A program made the position numbers and the translations under genes. 64,000 nucleotides of DNA from the NCBI GenBank assembly GCA_021648755.1, contig JAKISG010000008.1, positions 21,023 through 85,022 on the forward strand, given 5' to 3'. Each line of letters starts with the position of its first letter. The first letter of the stretch is position 1. Source of the DNA: Flavobacteriaceae bacterium (GTDB lineage Bacteria; Bacteroidota; Bacteroidia; Flavobacteriales; Flavobacteriaceae). The notes under the pieces were generated by a model that saw only the letters and a list, made by a program, of their open reading frames with translations, had not been told where the DNA came from and did not search any database. Of this stretch, positions 27,260 through 35,632 are shown in pieces.

Positions 27260-28072
27260 ATGAAAAAAATTATAGCCTTATTTTTAATTAGTTTAATGAT
27301 TTATAGTTGTAGTACTGTTCCAATTACAGGAAGAAAAAGAGTTAATTTTGTCAGTGATGCTCAAGTCTTACCTACAAGTTTTGCTCAATATGCTGGTTTT
27401 TTGAAAGAAAATGCCTTATCAAAAGATGCAACAAAAACAAATGAAATTAAAGAGGTTGGTGCTAGAATTTCTAAAGCAGTTGATAGATTTATGCGCGCCA
27501 ATAATATGACTAAAGAGGCCGATAGTTACCGTTGGGAATTTAACTTAATAGAAGATAAAACTATAAATGCATGGGCTATGCCTGGCGGAAAAGTAGTGTT
27601 TTATACAGGTATTTTACCAATTGCAGCCAATACAGATGGTATTGCCGCTATTATGGGTCATGAAGTTGCTCATGCCTTTGCAAAACATGGTCAAGAACGT
27701 ATGTCAACAGGTATGATTACTCAATTAGGAGGAGTTGCAACACAAGTTTACACGGGCACCTCTATCAAAGACCCTAAAAAAGCACAAATGTTTAATATGC
27801 TTTACGGTGTTGGCTCCCAGTTAGGAATGTTAAAGTTCAGCAGAACCCATGAAACTGAAGCAGATCGTTTAGGTTTAGTATTTATGCTTATGGCTGGTTA
27901 TGACGGAACCGAAGCTGCTGAAGTTTGGGTCAGAATGAGTCAACGTAGCGGAGAAGCACCACCAGAGTTTTTAAGTACACACCCATCTAATCAATCTCGT
28001 ATTGCTGATTTAAAAGCATATCTTCCTAAGGCTAAAGTTTATGCAAAAAAATTTAATGCGCAAACTAATTAA
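27260..28072 (+). CDS. M48 family metallopeptidase lipoprotein
   Basis: Zinc metalloprotease of 270 residues, predicted to be a lipoprotein (signal 1-16, Cys17 in MIYSC) on the periplasmic side of a membrane. Active site HEVAH is at 134-138 and the third-ligand motif HETEAD at 197-202. Length and domain plan match the periplasmic LoiP/BepA-type M48 enzymes that act in envelope quality control, but without the TPR tail of BepA. It has its own promoter and is followed by a strong terminator at 28104, so it is monocistronic. Confidence 0.92.
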   Translation: MKKIIALFLISLMIYSCSTVPITGRKRVNFVSDAQVLPTSFAQYAGFLKENALSKDATKTNEIKEVGARISKAVDRFMRANNMTKEADSYRWEFNLIEDKTINAWAMPGGKVVFYTGILPIAANTDGIAAIMGHEVAHAFAKHGQERMSTGMITQLGGVATQVYTGTSIKDPKKAQMFNMLYGVGSQLGMLKFSRTHETEADRLGLVFMLMAGYDGTEAAEVWVRMSQRSGEAPPEFLSTHPSNQSRIADLKAYLPKAKVYAKKFNAQTN

Positions 28073-28103
28073 ATTTTAAATAAAATAAAAAATAGTATAT
28101 TGC

Positions 28104-28135
28104 AAACCGTTCATTATAAGGTGAACGGTTTTTTT
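28104..28135 (+). terminator. Rho-independent terminator after M48 gene
   Basis: Stem AAACCGTTCA / TGAACGGTTT around an 8-base loop, followed by a T run. It lies 31 bases after the protease stop codon. Confidence 0.85.
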
Positions 28136-28155
28136 ATGAATTTTAATTTTAAGAA

Positions 28156-29487
28156 ATGTTAAAAAAGGGAGATAAAAAATTAATTAAAGCTTGGGCTTTT
28201 TATGATTGGGCAAACTCTGTTTACCCGTTAGTGATTACAACCGCTGTTTTTCCGCTTTTTTACGGAATGATAACTGGCGGAAAAGATGCTACTGTTACCT
28301 TTTTTAATATGAACTGGAACAATACAGTACTTTACACATATACCTTATCCTTTTCTTTTTTAATTGTCGCTTTTATCTCACCAATATTATCCAGTATTGC
28401 AGATTATACAGGAAACAAAAAACGCTTTATGCAGTTTTTCTGTTTTTTAGGCTCATTTTCAGTTATGTTGCTTTATTTTTTTGATAGTATCGATAGATTA
28501 TGGGTTGGTATTACATTTTCAATACTAGCAAGTATCGGTTTTTGGGGAAGCCTCGTTTTTTATAATGCTTATTTAACTGAAATTGCCCACCCAGAACAAC
28601 AAGATGAAGTTAGTGCTAAAGGTTTTATTCATGGCTATATAGGCTCCATTATCTTACTCGTTTTTATTTTAACTATGATTAAGTTTCCTAACTGGTATGG
28701 TTTTATTGACCATGCCTTAACAGAAGGCGAAAAAACACCTGTAATTGTATTTCAAACAGTATTTATTTTAGTTGGTCTATGGTGGGTTGGCTTTGCACAA
28801 TATACATTTTCAAAACTACCAAATAACTCCTTTAAAAGAAAACCTGAAAAAGATTTTATTTTTAAAGGCTTTAAAGAATTGCAAAAAGTTTTTGTAGAAA
28901 TAAGACAGCATAAAACAATTTATATATTTCTTTGGTCGTATTTTTTTATTAGTGCAGGAATACAAACTATTATAGTATTAGCAGGAAAATTTGGCGATGA
29001 AGAATTGGGATTACCTACTATGAATTTAATAATAACCATTTTATTAATTCAATTAGTAGCTATAGTTGGTGCAATTTTATTTTCTAAAATTTCTAAAAAA
29101 ATAGGAAATATTAAAACACTAAAAATAACTATAACAATATGGATTATTGTTTGTTTTGCTGCATATTTATTACCTGGAGAGAGTCCAAATGTTGATGTTT
29201 ATTTTTATACTCTTGGTGGGTTTTTAGGTCTTGTTCTAGGTGCAACTCAAACTTTAGCACGTTCTACTTATTCTAAATTAATTCCAGAAGATACTTATGA
29301 TAACGCCACTTATTTTAGTTTTTATGATGTTACTGAAAAATTAGCAATTGTTATTGGAACATTATCTTTTGGTTTAGCAATGTCTTTTACAAAATCAATG
29401 CGAACTTCAGTTTTAGTACTAGCTATATTTTTCTTTTTAGGACTAATTGTTATTAGTTTTATGAAGAAAACAAAATATGTAAAATAA
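28156..29487 (+). CDS. MFS transporter, UMF1 (Atg22-like) family
   Basis: Polytopic inner-membrane protein of 443 residues with about 12 hydrophobic helices. The N-terminal AWAFYDWANSVYPLV (about 10-24) is typical of the UMF1/Atg22-like group. Substrate is not known for bacterial members; amino-acid efflux is suggested for the yeast relative only. The ATG is 20 bases after the preceding terminator, and the gene ends convergently with the Ig-like lipoprotein. Confidence 0.87.
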   Translation: MLKKGDKKLIKAWAFYDWANSVYPLVITTAVFPLFYGMITGGKDATVTFFNMNWNNTVLYTYTLSFSFLIVAFISPILSSIADYTGNKKRFMQFFCFLGSFSVMLLYFFDSIDRLWVGITFSILASIGFWGSLVFYNAYLTEIAHPEQQDEVSAKGFIHGYIGSIILLVFILTMIKFPNWYGFIDHALTEGEKTPVIVFQTVFILVGLWWVGFAQYTFSKLPNNSFKRKPEKDFIFKGFKELQKVFVEIRQHKTIYIFLWSYFFISAGIQTIIVLAGKFGDEELGLPTMNLIITILLIQLVAIVGAILFSKISKKIGNIKTLKITITIWIIVCFAAYLLPGESPNVDVYFYTLGGFLGLVLGATQTLARSTYSKLIPEDTYDNATYFSFYDVTEKLAIVIGTLSFGLAMSFTKSMRTSVLVLAIFFFLGLIVISFMKKTKYVK

Positions 29488-29512
29488 AATAGCATTCAAC
29501 ATAGGTTAAACA

Positions 29513-31120
29513 TTATTCTAAAATAAAAGTTTCGTTTAAAAACCAATTTTCTTTAATTTCAATAGTTTTATTAAAGTAATACACTTTCTCTGGTTGTTTG
29601 TTTTCAATAAAATTACCTGTATCCCATTTTTTATTCTGATTACTATCTATTATTACGCGAATAATATATTTAGAGGGTATTAAACTTTCAAATTTAAAAT
29701 CTTGATTTTTTAGAGCGTAAACTTCTTGAACTAATACTCCTTTTTCAGAAAGTAATTGTATTATAATTGGATAGTTATCTGCAATAACTTTTAAGCCTAA
29801 ACTACCATAATAGGTCTCTTTTTTAGTTGTAAAGTTATAATTTAAAGTATCGTTTGTTTGTTCAAAAAAATCGATTATAGCATTTGGTAATATTTTTAAT
29901 TTATAACGTTCCTTAGGTTTTTTACTAAATATTATTTTTAGTTTTTTTAAAGCGACTAATTTAGTTGTAAAAGGTACCGGAATCGTATCTTTATCTGTTA
30001 AACTAATTTTTGAATCATCTATTTTTTCTAACGGAATATTACTCAGGAATTGAACCGTATCTCTTAGATGCAAGATTGTTTTAATAGTACTTATAAGCAG
30101 TAAACTATCTCTTTTCTTAAGCCGCAATTTGATTACTTTTTCTACTTCAAAATTTTTATTTGTAATTTTTATTTTTATAGAATCTAAATCACTTCCTTTG
30201 TAGAAATAATGTAGTGTATCTGTTTTTGTATCAAAAAAAGTGGTCGCTTTTAAATCTTCACTTTTTTTATTTTTTAAATAATGATCTAAATCTATTGCTC
30301 TTACTTTGAGTTTCTTACCATCACCTTCAAAACCAAATAAAATATGCCCTTTTGATGCCTCAATTGGTTTTGTTAATTTAAACTCGGACTCTTGTTTAAA
30401 TAAATTTAATCGAAATTTTTTTGAAGTAGGTATTGTAATTACACTATCTATAAATGCGATTTTATCTAACTTAGGGTCATAAATATAATTACTACTATTT
30501 TCCTTTAAAGCAATTAGTTTATAATTTCCTTTTTTGATGTTGGTTATTTCCCAACTTGTACTATCTAGAGTATTTGCAATGTACATTGGTTTTTCTTTAA
30601 AAATAGTAGAATCATTATATGTAGCATCTATTTTATATAACAAAACAGAAACATAATCGTCTGTTTTCTTTAAAAAAGCATCTGCAATTACACCTTTGAT
30701 TGTTAAGGAATCTATATAATTTCCCGTTGAAAAAACATATTTAAAATTACTTAACTTATTACCTTCATTATTATCTTCTATACTTTCTCCAAAATTAAAA
30801 ACATAGGTTGTGTTTGCTTTTAGAGTATCAACTATTTTAATAGTAAGTTTTTTACTAGGTAAGCCTAATGGTGTGATAATTGGGTTATATTTTAAAGGTG
30901 GCGATATAATTAACTGCTTTTGAATGTCTTTTAATTTAATATATTCGTCAAAATAGATTTTAATTTCTTTGGTGTTAAAATTTACGGACTTATGAGATGG
31001 TATAGCATTTATTATTATTGGTTCATTTTCATCTTTTAGTCCACCAGTTGGGTTTCCTCTTCTTGCACAACTATAAATAGTTAACATTATTAATATTAAA
31101 TAAAAATATTTTAATTTCAT
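29513..31120 (-). CDS. Ig-like domain lipoprotein (SbsA-type Ig)
   Basis: A 535-residue envelope protein. The signal peptide ends at a lipobox (TIYSC, Cys18), followed by ARRGNPTGGLKDE, a proline/glycine segment typical of a Bacteroidota lipoprotein family. An SbsA-like Ig domain lies at about 40-130 (INAIPSHKSVNF, FDEYIKLKD), and the remainder is mostly beta-strand with repeated lysine-rich stretches. The C-terminal part (VRVIIDSNQNKKWDTGNF) resembles a calcium-binding/Ig module. Function unknown, possibly surface or adhesion. It is read away from comF with a 64-base gap. Confidence 0.8.
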   Translation of the reverse strand: MKLKYFYLILIMLTIYSCARRGNPTGGLKDENEPIIINAIPSHKSVNFNTKEIKIYFDEYIKLKDIQKQLIISPPLKYNPIITPLGLPSKKLTIKIVDTLKANTTYVFNFGESIEDNNEGNKLSNFKYVFSTGNYIDSLTIKGVIADAFLKKTDDYVSVLLYKIDATYNDSTIFKEKPMYIANTLDSTSWEITNIKKGNYKLIALKENSSNYIYDPKLDKIAFIDSVITIPTSKKFRLNLFKQESEFKLTKPIEASKGHILFGFEGDGKKLKVRAIDLDHYLKNKKSEDLKATTFFDTKTDTLHYFYKGSDLDSIKIKITNKNFEVEKVIKLRLKKRDSLLLISTIKTILHLRDTVQFLSNIPLEKIDDSKISLTDKDTIPVPFTTKLVALKKLKIIFSKKPKERYKLKILPNAIIDFFEQTNDTLNYNFTTKKETYYGSLGLKVIADNYPIIIQLLSEKGVLVQEVYALKNQDFKFESLIPSKYIIRVIIDSNQNKKWDTGNFIENKQPEKVYYFNKTIEIKENWFLNETFILE

Positions 31121-31184
31121 ATATAAAATTTACGCAAATTAACGATTATTATTTTCATTATGCAATATGCTTTTTAGCATTAAA

Positions 31185-31871
31185 CTAAACTGTAAACGCC
31201 ATTACAGCAATACTTATTTTAATGCCTTTTATTTTTAACAATTCATTACAACACGTTTCTATTGTTGCGCCAGTTGTTATTATATCATCTATTAATAAAA
31301 TATGTTTATTCTCAAAGACGGATAAATCATTTACAAAAAACATTTCATTTACATTTTTCCAACGGTCAAATCTTATTTTTTTACTTTGTGTATTTGAGGT
31401 ATTTTTCCGTATCAAAACAGTTGCTTTATAAGGTTTTTTTATTGCATAAGAAAGTTGTTCTCCAAATTTAGTTACTTGGTTGTACCCTCTATCCTTTAAT
31501 TTTTTTTTATGCAATGGCACAGGTACTATAAAGTCTATAGTTTTAAATCTAGGACTATTATAAATTTCTCTTCCAAGCCAATTACCAAAGAAGACACCCA
31601 CATCTTGATGCCCTTTATACTTTAGATTATGAATTAGTTTTTGAACAATCCCTTTTTTACTGTAAACCAATAAGGCAGTTGCCTCCTCAACTTTAATTCT
31701 ACCATAAAAAGTTCGCTCTACAAGGTTGCCTATATTATTTGTATAATCTGTTTTTGGTAATTCATGACTGCAAAAAGAACAAACCAATTTTTCGTTACTA
31801 TTTATAACATTTTTACAGCCTAAACATAATTTTGGAAAAAATAAATTTGCTATATCTTTAAATATTCGCAT
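31185..31871 (-). CDS. comF: ComF family phosphoribosyltransferase-like protein
   Basis: A 228-residue protein of the ComF family, linked to DNA uptake and recombination in competent bacteria. It has an N-terminal four-Cys zinc site (CLGCKN...CSFCSH, about 16-38) and a PRTase domain with the PRPP-binding loop ILLIDDIITTGATIE near 190-204. In flavobacteria the function in transformation is not proven. It is divergent from the methyltransferase gene with only 33 bases between starts, so both promoters must overlap. Confidence 0.9.
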   Translation of the reverse strand: MRIFKDIANLFFPKLCLGCKNVINSNEKLVCSFCSHELPKTDYTNNIGNLVERTFYGRIKVEEATALLVYSKKGIVQKLIHNLKYKGHQDVGVFFGNWLGREIYNSPRFKTIDFIVPVPLHKKKLKDRGYNQVTKFGEQLSYAIKKPYKATVLIRKNTSNTQSKKIRFDRWKNVNEMFFVNDLSVFENKHILLIDDIITTGATIETCCNELLKIKGIKISIAVMAFTV

Positions 31872-31904
31872 CTTTGTTAAAAATATAACTTTAATTCATA
31901 CTAA

Positions 31905-32468
31905 GTGCACAATAAAAGAGGTTTTTTTAAAGAAGCAATTAAAAACATTAAAATATCAGGTTCAATTGTACCAAGTTCAAAATTTTTAACTAATGCTATG
32001 TTAAAAAATGTTGATTTTGAAAACGCAAAAGTAATTGTAGAGTTTGGACCTGGAAATGGCATTATTACGTATGAAATTTTAAAAAGAATGAGACCTGATG
32101 CCGTCTTAATTTGTTTTGAAGTTAACAAGCAGTTTTATGAACATTTAAATAAAATAAATGATAAAAGACTAATTGTACTAAATGTTTCCGCCGAAAATAT
32201 TAAGTCAGAAATAAATAATTTAGGTTTTACAGAAATAGATTGCTGTATTTCAAGTTTGCCACTTACAAATATTCCAAATATTATTGGAAAAAACATATTA
32301 ATTAACACAAGACAAGTACTAAAAACCAATGGCCATTTTTCCCAATTTCAATACAGTTTGAGTTTTTTCAAAAAACTAAAATCTGTTTTTAATAAAAAAA
32401 ATGTAAAAATAAAATTCGAAGTCTTAAATATTCCTCCTGCTTTTATATATAATTGTAAGAAAATTTAA
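31905..32468 (+). CDS. SAM-dependent methyltransferase (phospholipid/rRNA-dimethylase type)
   Basis: A 187-residue class I methyltransferase. SGSIVPSSKFL (about 18-28) and the SAM-binding motif VEFGPGNGIIT (about 45-55) match the small PmtA-like/KsgA-like group, and CFEVN marks the acidic ribose-binding residue. The N-terminus is short and lacks the KsgA C-terminal domain, so a phosphatidylethanolamine N-methyltransferase-type role is more likely, but this is inference. The start is a GTG at 31905. The AT content and codon use match the neighbours. Confidence 0.75.
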   Translation: MHNKRGFFKEAIKNIKISGSIVPSSKFLTNAMLKNVDFENAKVIVEFGPGNGIITYEILKRMRPDAVLICFEVNKQFYEHLNKINDKRLIVLNVSAENIKSEINNLGFTEIDCCISSLPLTNIPNIIGKNILINTRQVLKTNGHFSQFQYSLSFFKKLKSVFNKKNVKIKFEVLNIPPAFIYNCKKI

Positions 32469-32476
32469 TACTTTTG
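32469..32476 (+). promoter_or_regulatory. -7 element (TACTTTTG) before coiled-coil gene cluster
   Basis: Exact TAnnTTTG match starting at the last base of the methyltransferase stop region; the downstream ATG is 48 bases away at 32525. It probably drives the three-gene cassette. Confidence 0.5.
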
Positions 32477-32524
32477 TATATTGTATGTTTCTATAAACCT
32501 AACTAATTAAAAAAAAATCAAATT

Positions 32525-33418
32525 ATGTCAAATAATAATAAAAAAGTAATTATTGCTATATTATCCATACTATTGTTAAGTCTAGTTATTTTTTACTATT
32601 TTGATCACGTAAAAAAAACAGAAACTATTGACACATTAACTTTAGAAAAAGAAGCCATTTTAGCAGATTTAACAAAGTTAGAAGATCAATATAATACAGC
32701 AATAATTCAAAAAACGCAATTATCGAGTGAATTAGAAATTCAAAAAAATAGTATTGTAAAATTTAAAGACTCTCTTAAAAGTATAAAAAATACAAATTGG
32801 AAGTTAATAAAATTTTATAAAAATAAGATTAAAAACTTAACGGCTACTACTAAAAATATGTTACATATTAATGACTCTTTAGTTAAGAGTAATAAACTAC
32901 TTAATCTAGAAAATCAAGATTTAAATATACAAAAAACAGAATTAACAACAGATTTAGAAAATCAAACTAATTTTAACGATACCTTAGTTAGGGAAAATTT
33001 AAATCTAGCTAAAAAAGTTGCTTTAGGAGAAATGGTTAAGATAAATAATTTTAAAATAACAACCTATGATGAAAGGAATAATGGTAAATATAAAGAGTCG
33101 CAAAAAGCTAAAAAAGTTAGTGTTTTTAAAGTAGGGTTTTTAGTAAATGATAATCCAATAGCAAAACAAAAAGATATTGTTGCTCATGTATCCATAAAAA
33201 CACCTAATGGAAAAATATTAAATAGCAAAGGGAATTTCACTTCAACAAATGGTAAAGAGGTGTCCTTTTCTGACCAAACAGTAATCCCTTATAAAAATCA
33301 AGCCATAACTACAGATATGATTATTAAATCTGACCAAAGATTAGAAAAAGGAACTTATATAATAACTATTTATAAGGATAATAAACAAATTGCTGTTTTA
33401 GAAAAAACGTTAGATTAA
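32525..33418 (+). CDS. Membrane-anchored coiled-coil protein with C-terminal beta domain
   Basis: Unrecognised 297-residue protein. A short cytoplasmic N-terminus (NNNKK) is followed by one membrane helix (about 8-25). Next comes a long extracytoplasmic coiled coil (about 30-165; regular Leu/Ile heptads with Lys/Glu/Asn), then a beta-rich C-terminal domain (about 170-297). That domain contains VFKVGFLVND, HVSIKTPNGKIL and GTYIITIYKDNKQIA. Similar blocks occur at the C-termini of the next two proteins. Relatives in other flavobacteria exist but are uncharacterised. It lies 31 bases before the next gene. Confidence 0.78.
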   Translation: MSNNNKKVIIAILSILLLSLVIFYYFDHVKKTETIDTLTLEKEAILADLTKLEDQYNTAIIQKTQLSSELEIQKNSIVKFKDSLKSIKNTNWKLIKFYKNKIKNLTATTKNMLHINDSLVKSNKLLNLENQDLNIQKTELTTDLENQTNFNDTLVRENLNLAKKVALGEMVKINNFKITTYDERNNGKYKESQKAKKVSVFKVGFLVNDNPIAKQKDIVAHVSIKTPNGKILNSKGNFTSTNGKEVSFSDQTVIPYKNQAITTDMIIKSDQRLEKGTYIITIYKDNKQIAVLEKTLD

Positions 33419-33449
33419 TTAAATTTAAAATATAGTTTTTTAATACTAA

Positions 33450-34580
33450 ATGAAGGAAGAAAAAGAAAATATTAAATCAAAATTAGATGAACTTAAAACT
33501 GATTTAGAAATTAAATTAGTTAAAATTGAACTGCAAAAATTAAAATTAAAAGAAGAACGTCTTTTAAAAAATGAAGAAGAGATAAGTAAAAATAATGAAC
33601 TAAAAAAAGATATAAAGGTAGCAAAAAAAGCAATTACAAAAAAAAAATTTCTAAAAAAAACAGCAAAACAACAAAAATCTATACCTAAAATAACAACAGA
33701 AACTAAAAGTATTGTTGTAAATAAAAAAGCGAAAACTAAAAAAAAATCCCTTATAAAAATTTTGACTAAACAAAGTCAAAAAAAAATTAGTACCCCAAAA
33801 ATATATTTAGCACTAGGGATTTTGATTTTTGCAATATTACTTACATTGCGCTATACTTATCAAAAAAAAGAATTAGATAATAAAGAACAATTAATTAAAA
33901 AACAAAATGAAGAAATTGATTTTAATTCAAATAATTACTTCAAAGAAATAGAAGATGAAGTATCCGAAGATGACTTACAAGATTTTAGTGATTATAAAGA
34001 TATTCCTGAATTAATTGCAAAAAACACTAAAATTTTAAAAACGACTAAAGTTACTAAAAAAACAAACACAAAAAAAACAGTAAAAAATGACAATAGTACA
34101 GTAAATAAGGGTTCAAATAACCTAAATGAGAATTTAAATAACCTAAATGAGAATTTAAATTTAGTTGAAGAACTCAATGATAAGCCTCTTGATAAATTCA
34201 ACGAAGAGATTGATCTTAAAGAAAAAATAAAAATAACATCTGATTACATGAAGGTAGTTGCTTTGCAATATCTCGTAAAAGAGAAAAAATTTATAACTCC
34301 CAAAAAAATAAAAAAGACAAATAGTTTTTCAATTAGAGTTAAACTCACTAAGTTCAAAAAAACTACATTTTATAACAAAGTAAAAATAATGTTAGTTATC
34401 AAAGATGAGTCTGAAAAAACCTTAAAAATTGACATTAAAGAAGTTGATTTTAATACTAATAAAACACTATATTTAACCTTTTTTGAGACCATTGCAGAGA
34501 AATTAGAAGTTAATAAACCCTATTTTTTTTCTATCTTTGCAAATAATATTTTGATACAAAGCTCTATTAAAACAATATAA
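33450..34580 (+). CDS. Lysine-rich coiled-coil membrane protein, shared C-terminal domain
   Basis: Unrecognised 376-residue protein. Its N-terminal 115 residues are charged, coiled-coil and very lysine-rich, which suggests a cytoplasmic location. One membrane helix follows (about 123-142; IYLALGILIFAILLTL). After it comes a segment (LIKKQNEEIDFNSNNYFKEI) that is almost repeated in the J-domain protein downstream, then an Asn/Lys linker with a tandem NNLNENL repeat. The C-terminal domain (about 262-376) contains FSIRVKLTKF, IMLVIKDESEKTL and YFFSIFANNILI. Function unknown. Confidence 0.72.
   Translation: MKEEKENIKSKLDELKTDLEIKLVKIELQKLKLKEERLLKNEEEISKNNELKKDIKVAKKAITKKKFLKKTAKQQKSIPKITTETKSIVVNKKAKTKKKSLIKILTKQSQKKISTPKIYLALGILIFAILLTLRYTYQKKELDNKEQLIKKQNEEIDFNSNNYFKEIEDEVSEDDLQDFSDYKDIPELIAKNTKILKTTKVTKKTNTKKTVKNDNSTVNKGSNNLNENLNNLNENLNLVEELNDKPLDKFNEEIDLKEKIKITSDYMKVVALQYLVKEKKFITPKKIKKTNSFSIRVKLTKFKKTTFYNKVKIMLVIKDESEKTLKIDIKEVDFNTNKTLYLTFFETIAEKLEVNKPYFFSIFANNILIQSSIKTI
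34116..34157 (+). repeat. Tandem 21-bp repeat inside coding sequence
   Basis: Two perfect copies of a 21-bp unit (34116-34136, 34137-34157) coding for NNLNENL twice in the linker of the 33450 protein. In-frame expansion or loss would change linker length without disrupting the gene. Confidence 0.9.
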
Positions 34581-34625
34581 ATTTTTTATAACCCTTATGC
34601 AAAGCATACGTTGTAATATTTAAAA

Positions 34626-35579
34626 TTGAAAGATTATTATAAAATATTAGGTATTGAAAAAAATGCACATCCAATTCTAATAAAGAAGGCATTTAAAAAA
34701 CTTGCTAAAGAATTTCATCCAGATTTAAATAAATTAAATACGCATCTTGAATTTATTGAAATAAACGAAGCCTATGAAGTTTTAAATGACGATTTTGAAA
34801 GAATTAAATACAATAAATTATATGCCATTAATACTTTAATAAAAGAGAAACCGAAAAAAAAATACACTAGAAAAAAAATTAAAATCTATATTTTCTTTTT
34901 CACCTTTACTGTTATTGCAGGCTCTTATTATTTTAGTAACTTTAAGGATTTTAGTAATTTTAAAAACAAAAAAGAAGAGTTACTAATTAAAAAACAAAAA
35001 GAAAAAATAAATTTTAATTCAAATACCTATTTCAAAGAAATTCAAGATGAAGTTCCTGAAGATGAAATTCAAGATTTTACAGTCTATAAAGACGTGCCTG
35101 AAAAGATTATAAATAACACAACCCAAATAAAAAATGATGCAACAGTTCTAGAAAAGCAAATAATCGTAAAAAAAAATAAACCCATAATTAAAGGTAACAC
35201 ATTACACAAAAAAAGAAAGCCAAATAAAAATAGCAAAGTTAAGATAATAGTAGCAAATTTAGAAATACTTAGTTTGCAACATACAAGAAACAAATATATA
35301 GTACCTAAAGAACTTAAAAATTTAAATGCATTTAAAATTAGCCTCAAGTTAAATAATTTGAAACAAGTAAATAATCAAAAAATTGCTATAATGCTTGTCA
35401 TTAAAGATCTTCATGGTAAACTATTAATAATTGATGAAAAAGAAATTATTTTTAATAACCAAATGCTTCCGTTGACTTTTTATAAAAAATTTGACGGTAA
35501 ATTTCGTATTGGTGAAGAATACACCTTCTCAATTTTTGCTAATAAAAGACTTATTAAATATACAACGAAAAGAATTTAA
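34626..35579 (+). CDS. Membrane-anchored J-domain protein, shared C-terminal domain
   Basis: A 317-residue protein with an N-terminal J domain (1-66) carrying the HPD motif (KEFHPDLNK, about 30-38), the site that stimulates DnaK ATPase. A basic stretch (KPKKKYTRKKIK) precedes one membrane helix (about 83-101), so the J domain faces the cytoplasm and the rest lies outside. The post-helix segment LIKKQKEKINFNSNTYFKEI and the C-terminal domain (about 205-317; FKISLKLNNL, IMLVIKDLHGKLL, YTFSIFANKRLI) match the 33450 protein. It has no G/F or zinc-finger region of classical DnaJ. The start is TTG at 34626; no in-frame ATG precedes the fold. Confidence 0.75.
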   Translation: MKDYYKILGIEKNAHPILIKKAFKKLAKEFHPDLNKLNTHLEFIEINEAYEVLNDDFERIKYNKLYAINTLIKEKPKKKYTRKKIKIYIFFFTFTVIAGSYYFSNFKDFSNFKNKKEELLIKKQKEKINFNSNTYFKEIQDEVPEDEIQDFTVYKDVPEKIINNTTQIKNDATVLEKQIIVKKNKPIIKGNTLHKKRKPNKNSKVKIIVANLEILSLQHTRNKYIVPKELKNLNAFKISLKLNNLKQVNNQKIAIMLVIKDLHGKLLIIDEKEIIFNNQMLPLTFYKKFDGKFRIGEEYTFSIFANKRLIKYTTKRI

Positions 35580-35587
35580 CTTCTTTT

Positions 35588-35612
35588 GTGTAAATCACTT
35601 CTTATTTTACAC
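35588..35612. repeat. Inverted repeat upstream of glyS
   Basis: GTGTAAA and TTTACAC arms (7 bases) separated by 11 bases, just upstream of the glyS -7 element. Position fits either a weak terminator for the J-domain gene or an operator for glyS. Confidence 0.4.
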
Positions 35613-35620
35613 TAATTTTC

Positions 35621-35628
35621 TATTTTTG
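35621..35628 (+). promoter_or_regulatory. -7 element (TATTTTTG) directly before glyS
   Basis: Exact TAnnTTTG match ending 4 bases before the glyS ATG, the same spacing as at recR. Leaderless transcription is predicted. Confidence 0.55.
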
Positions 35629-35632
35629 TATA

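Noticed and set aside
34116..34157. Tandem repeat as a CRISPR array
   Set aside because: Only two 21-bp units with no spacers, in frame inside a coding sequence.
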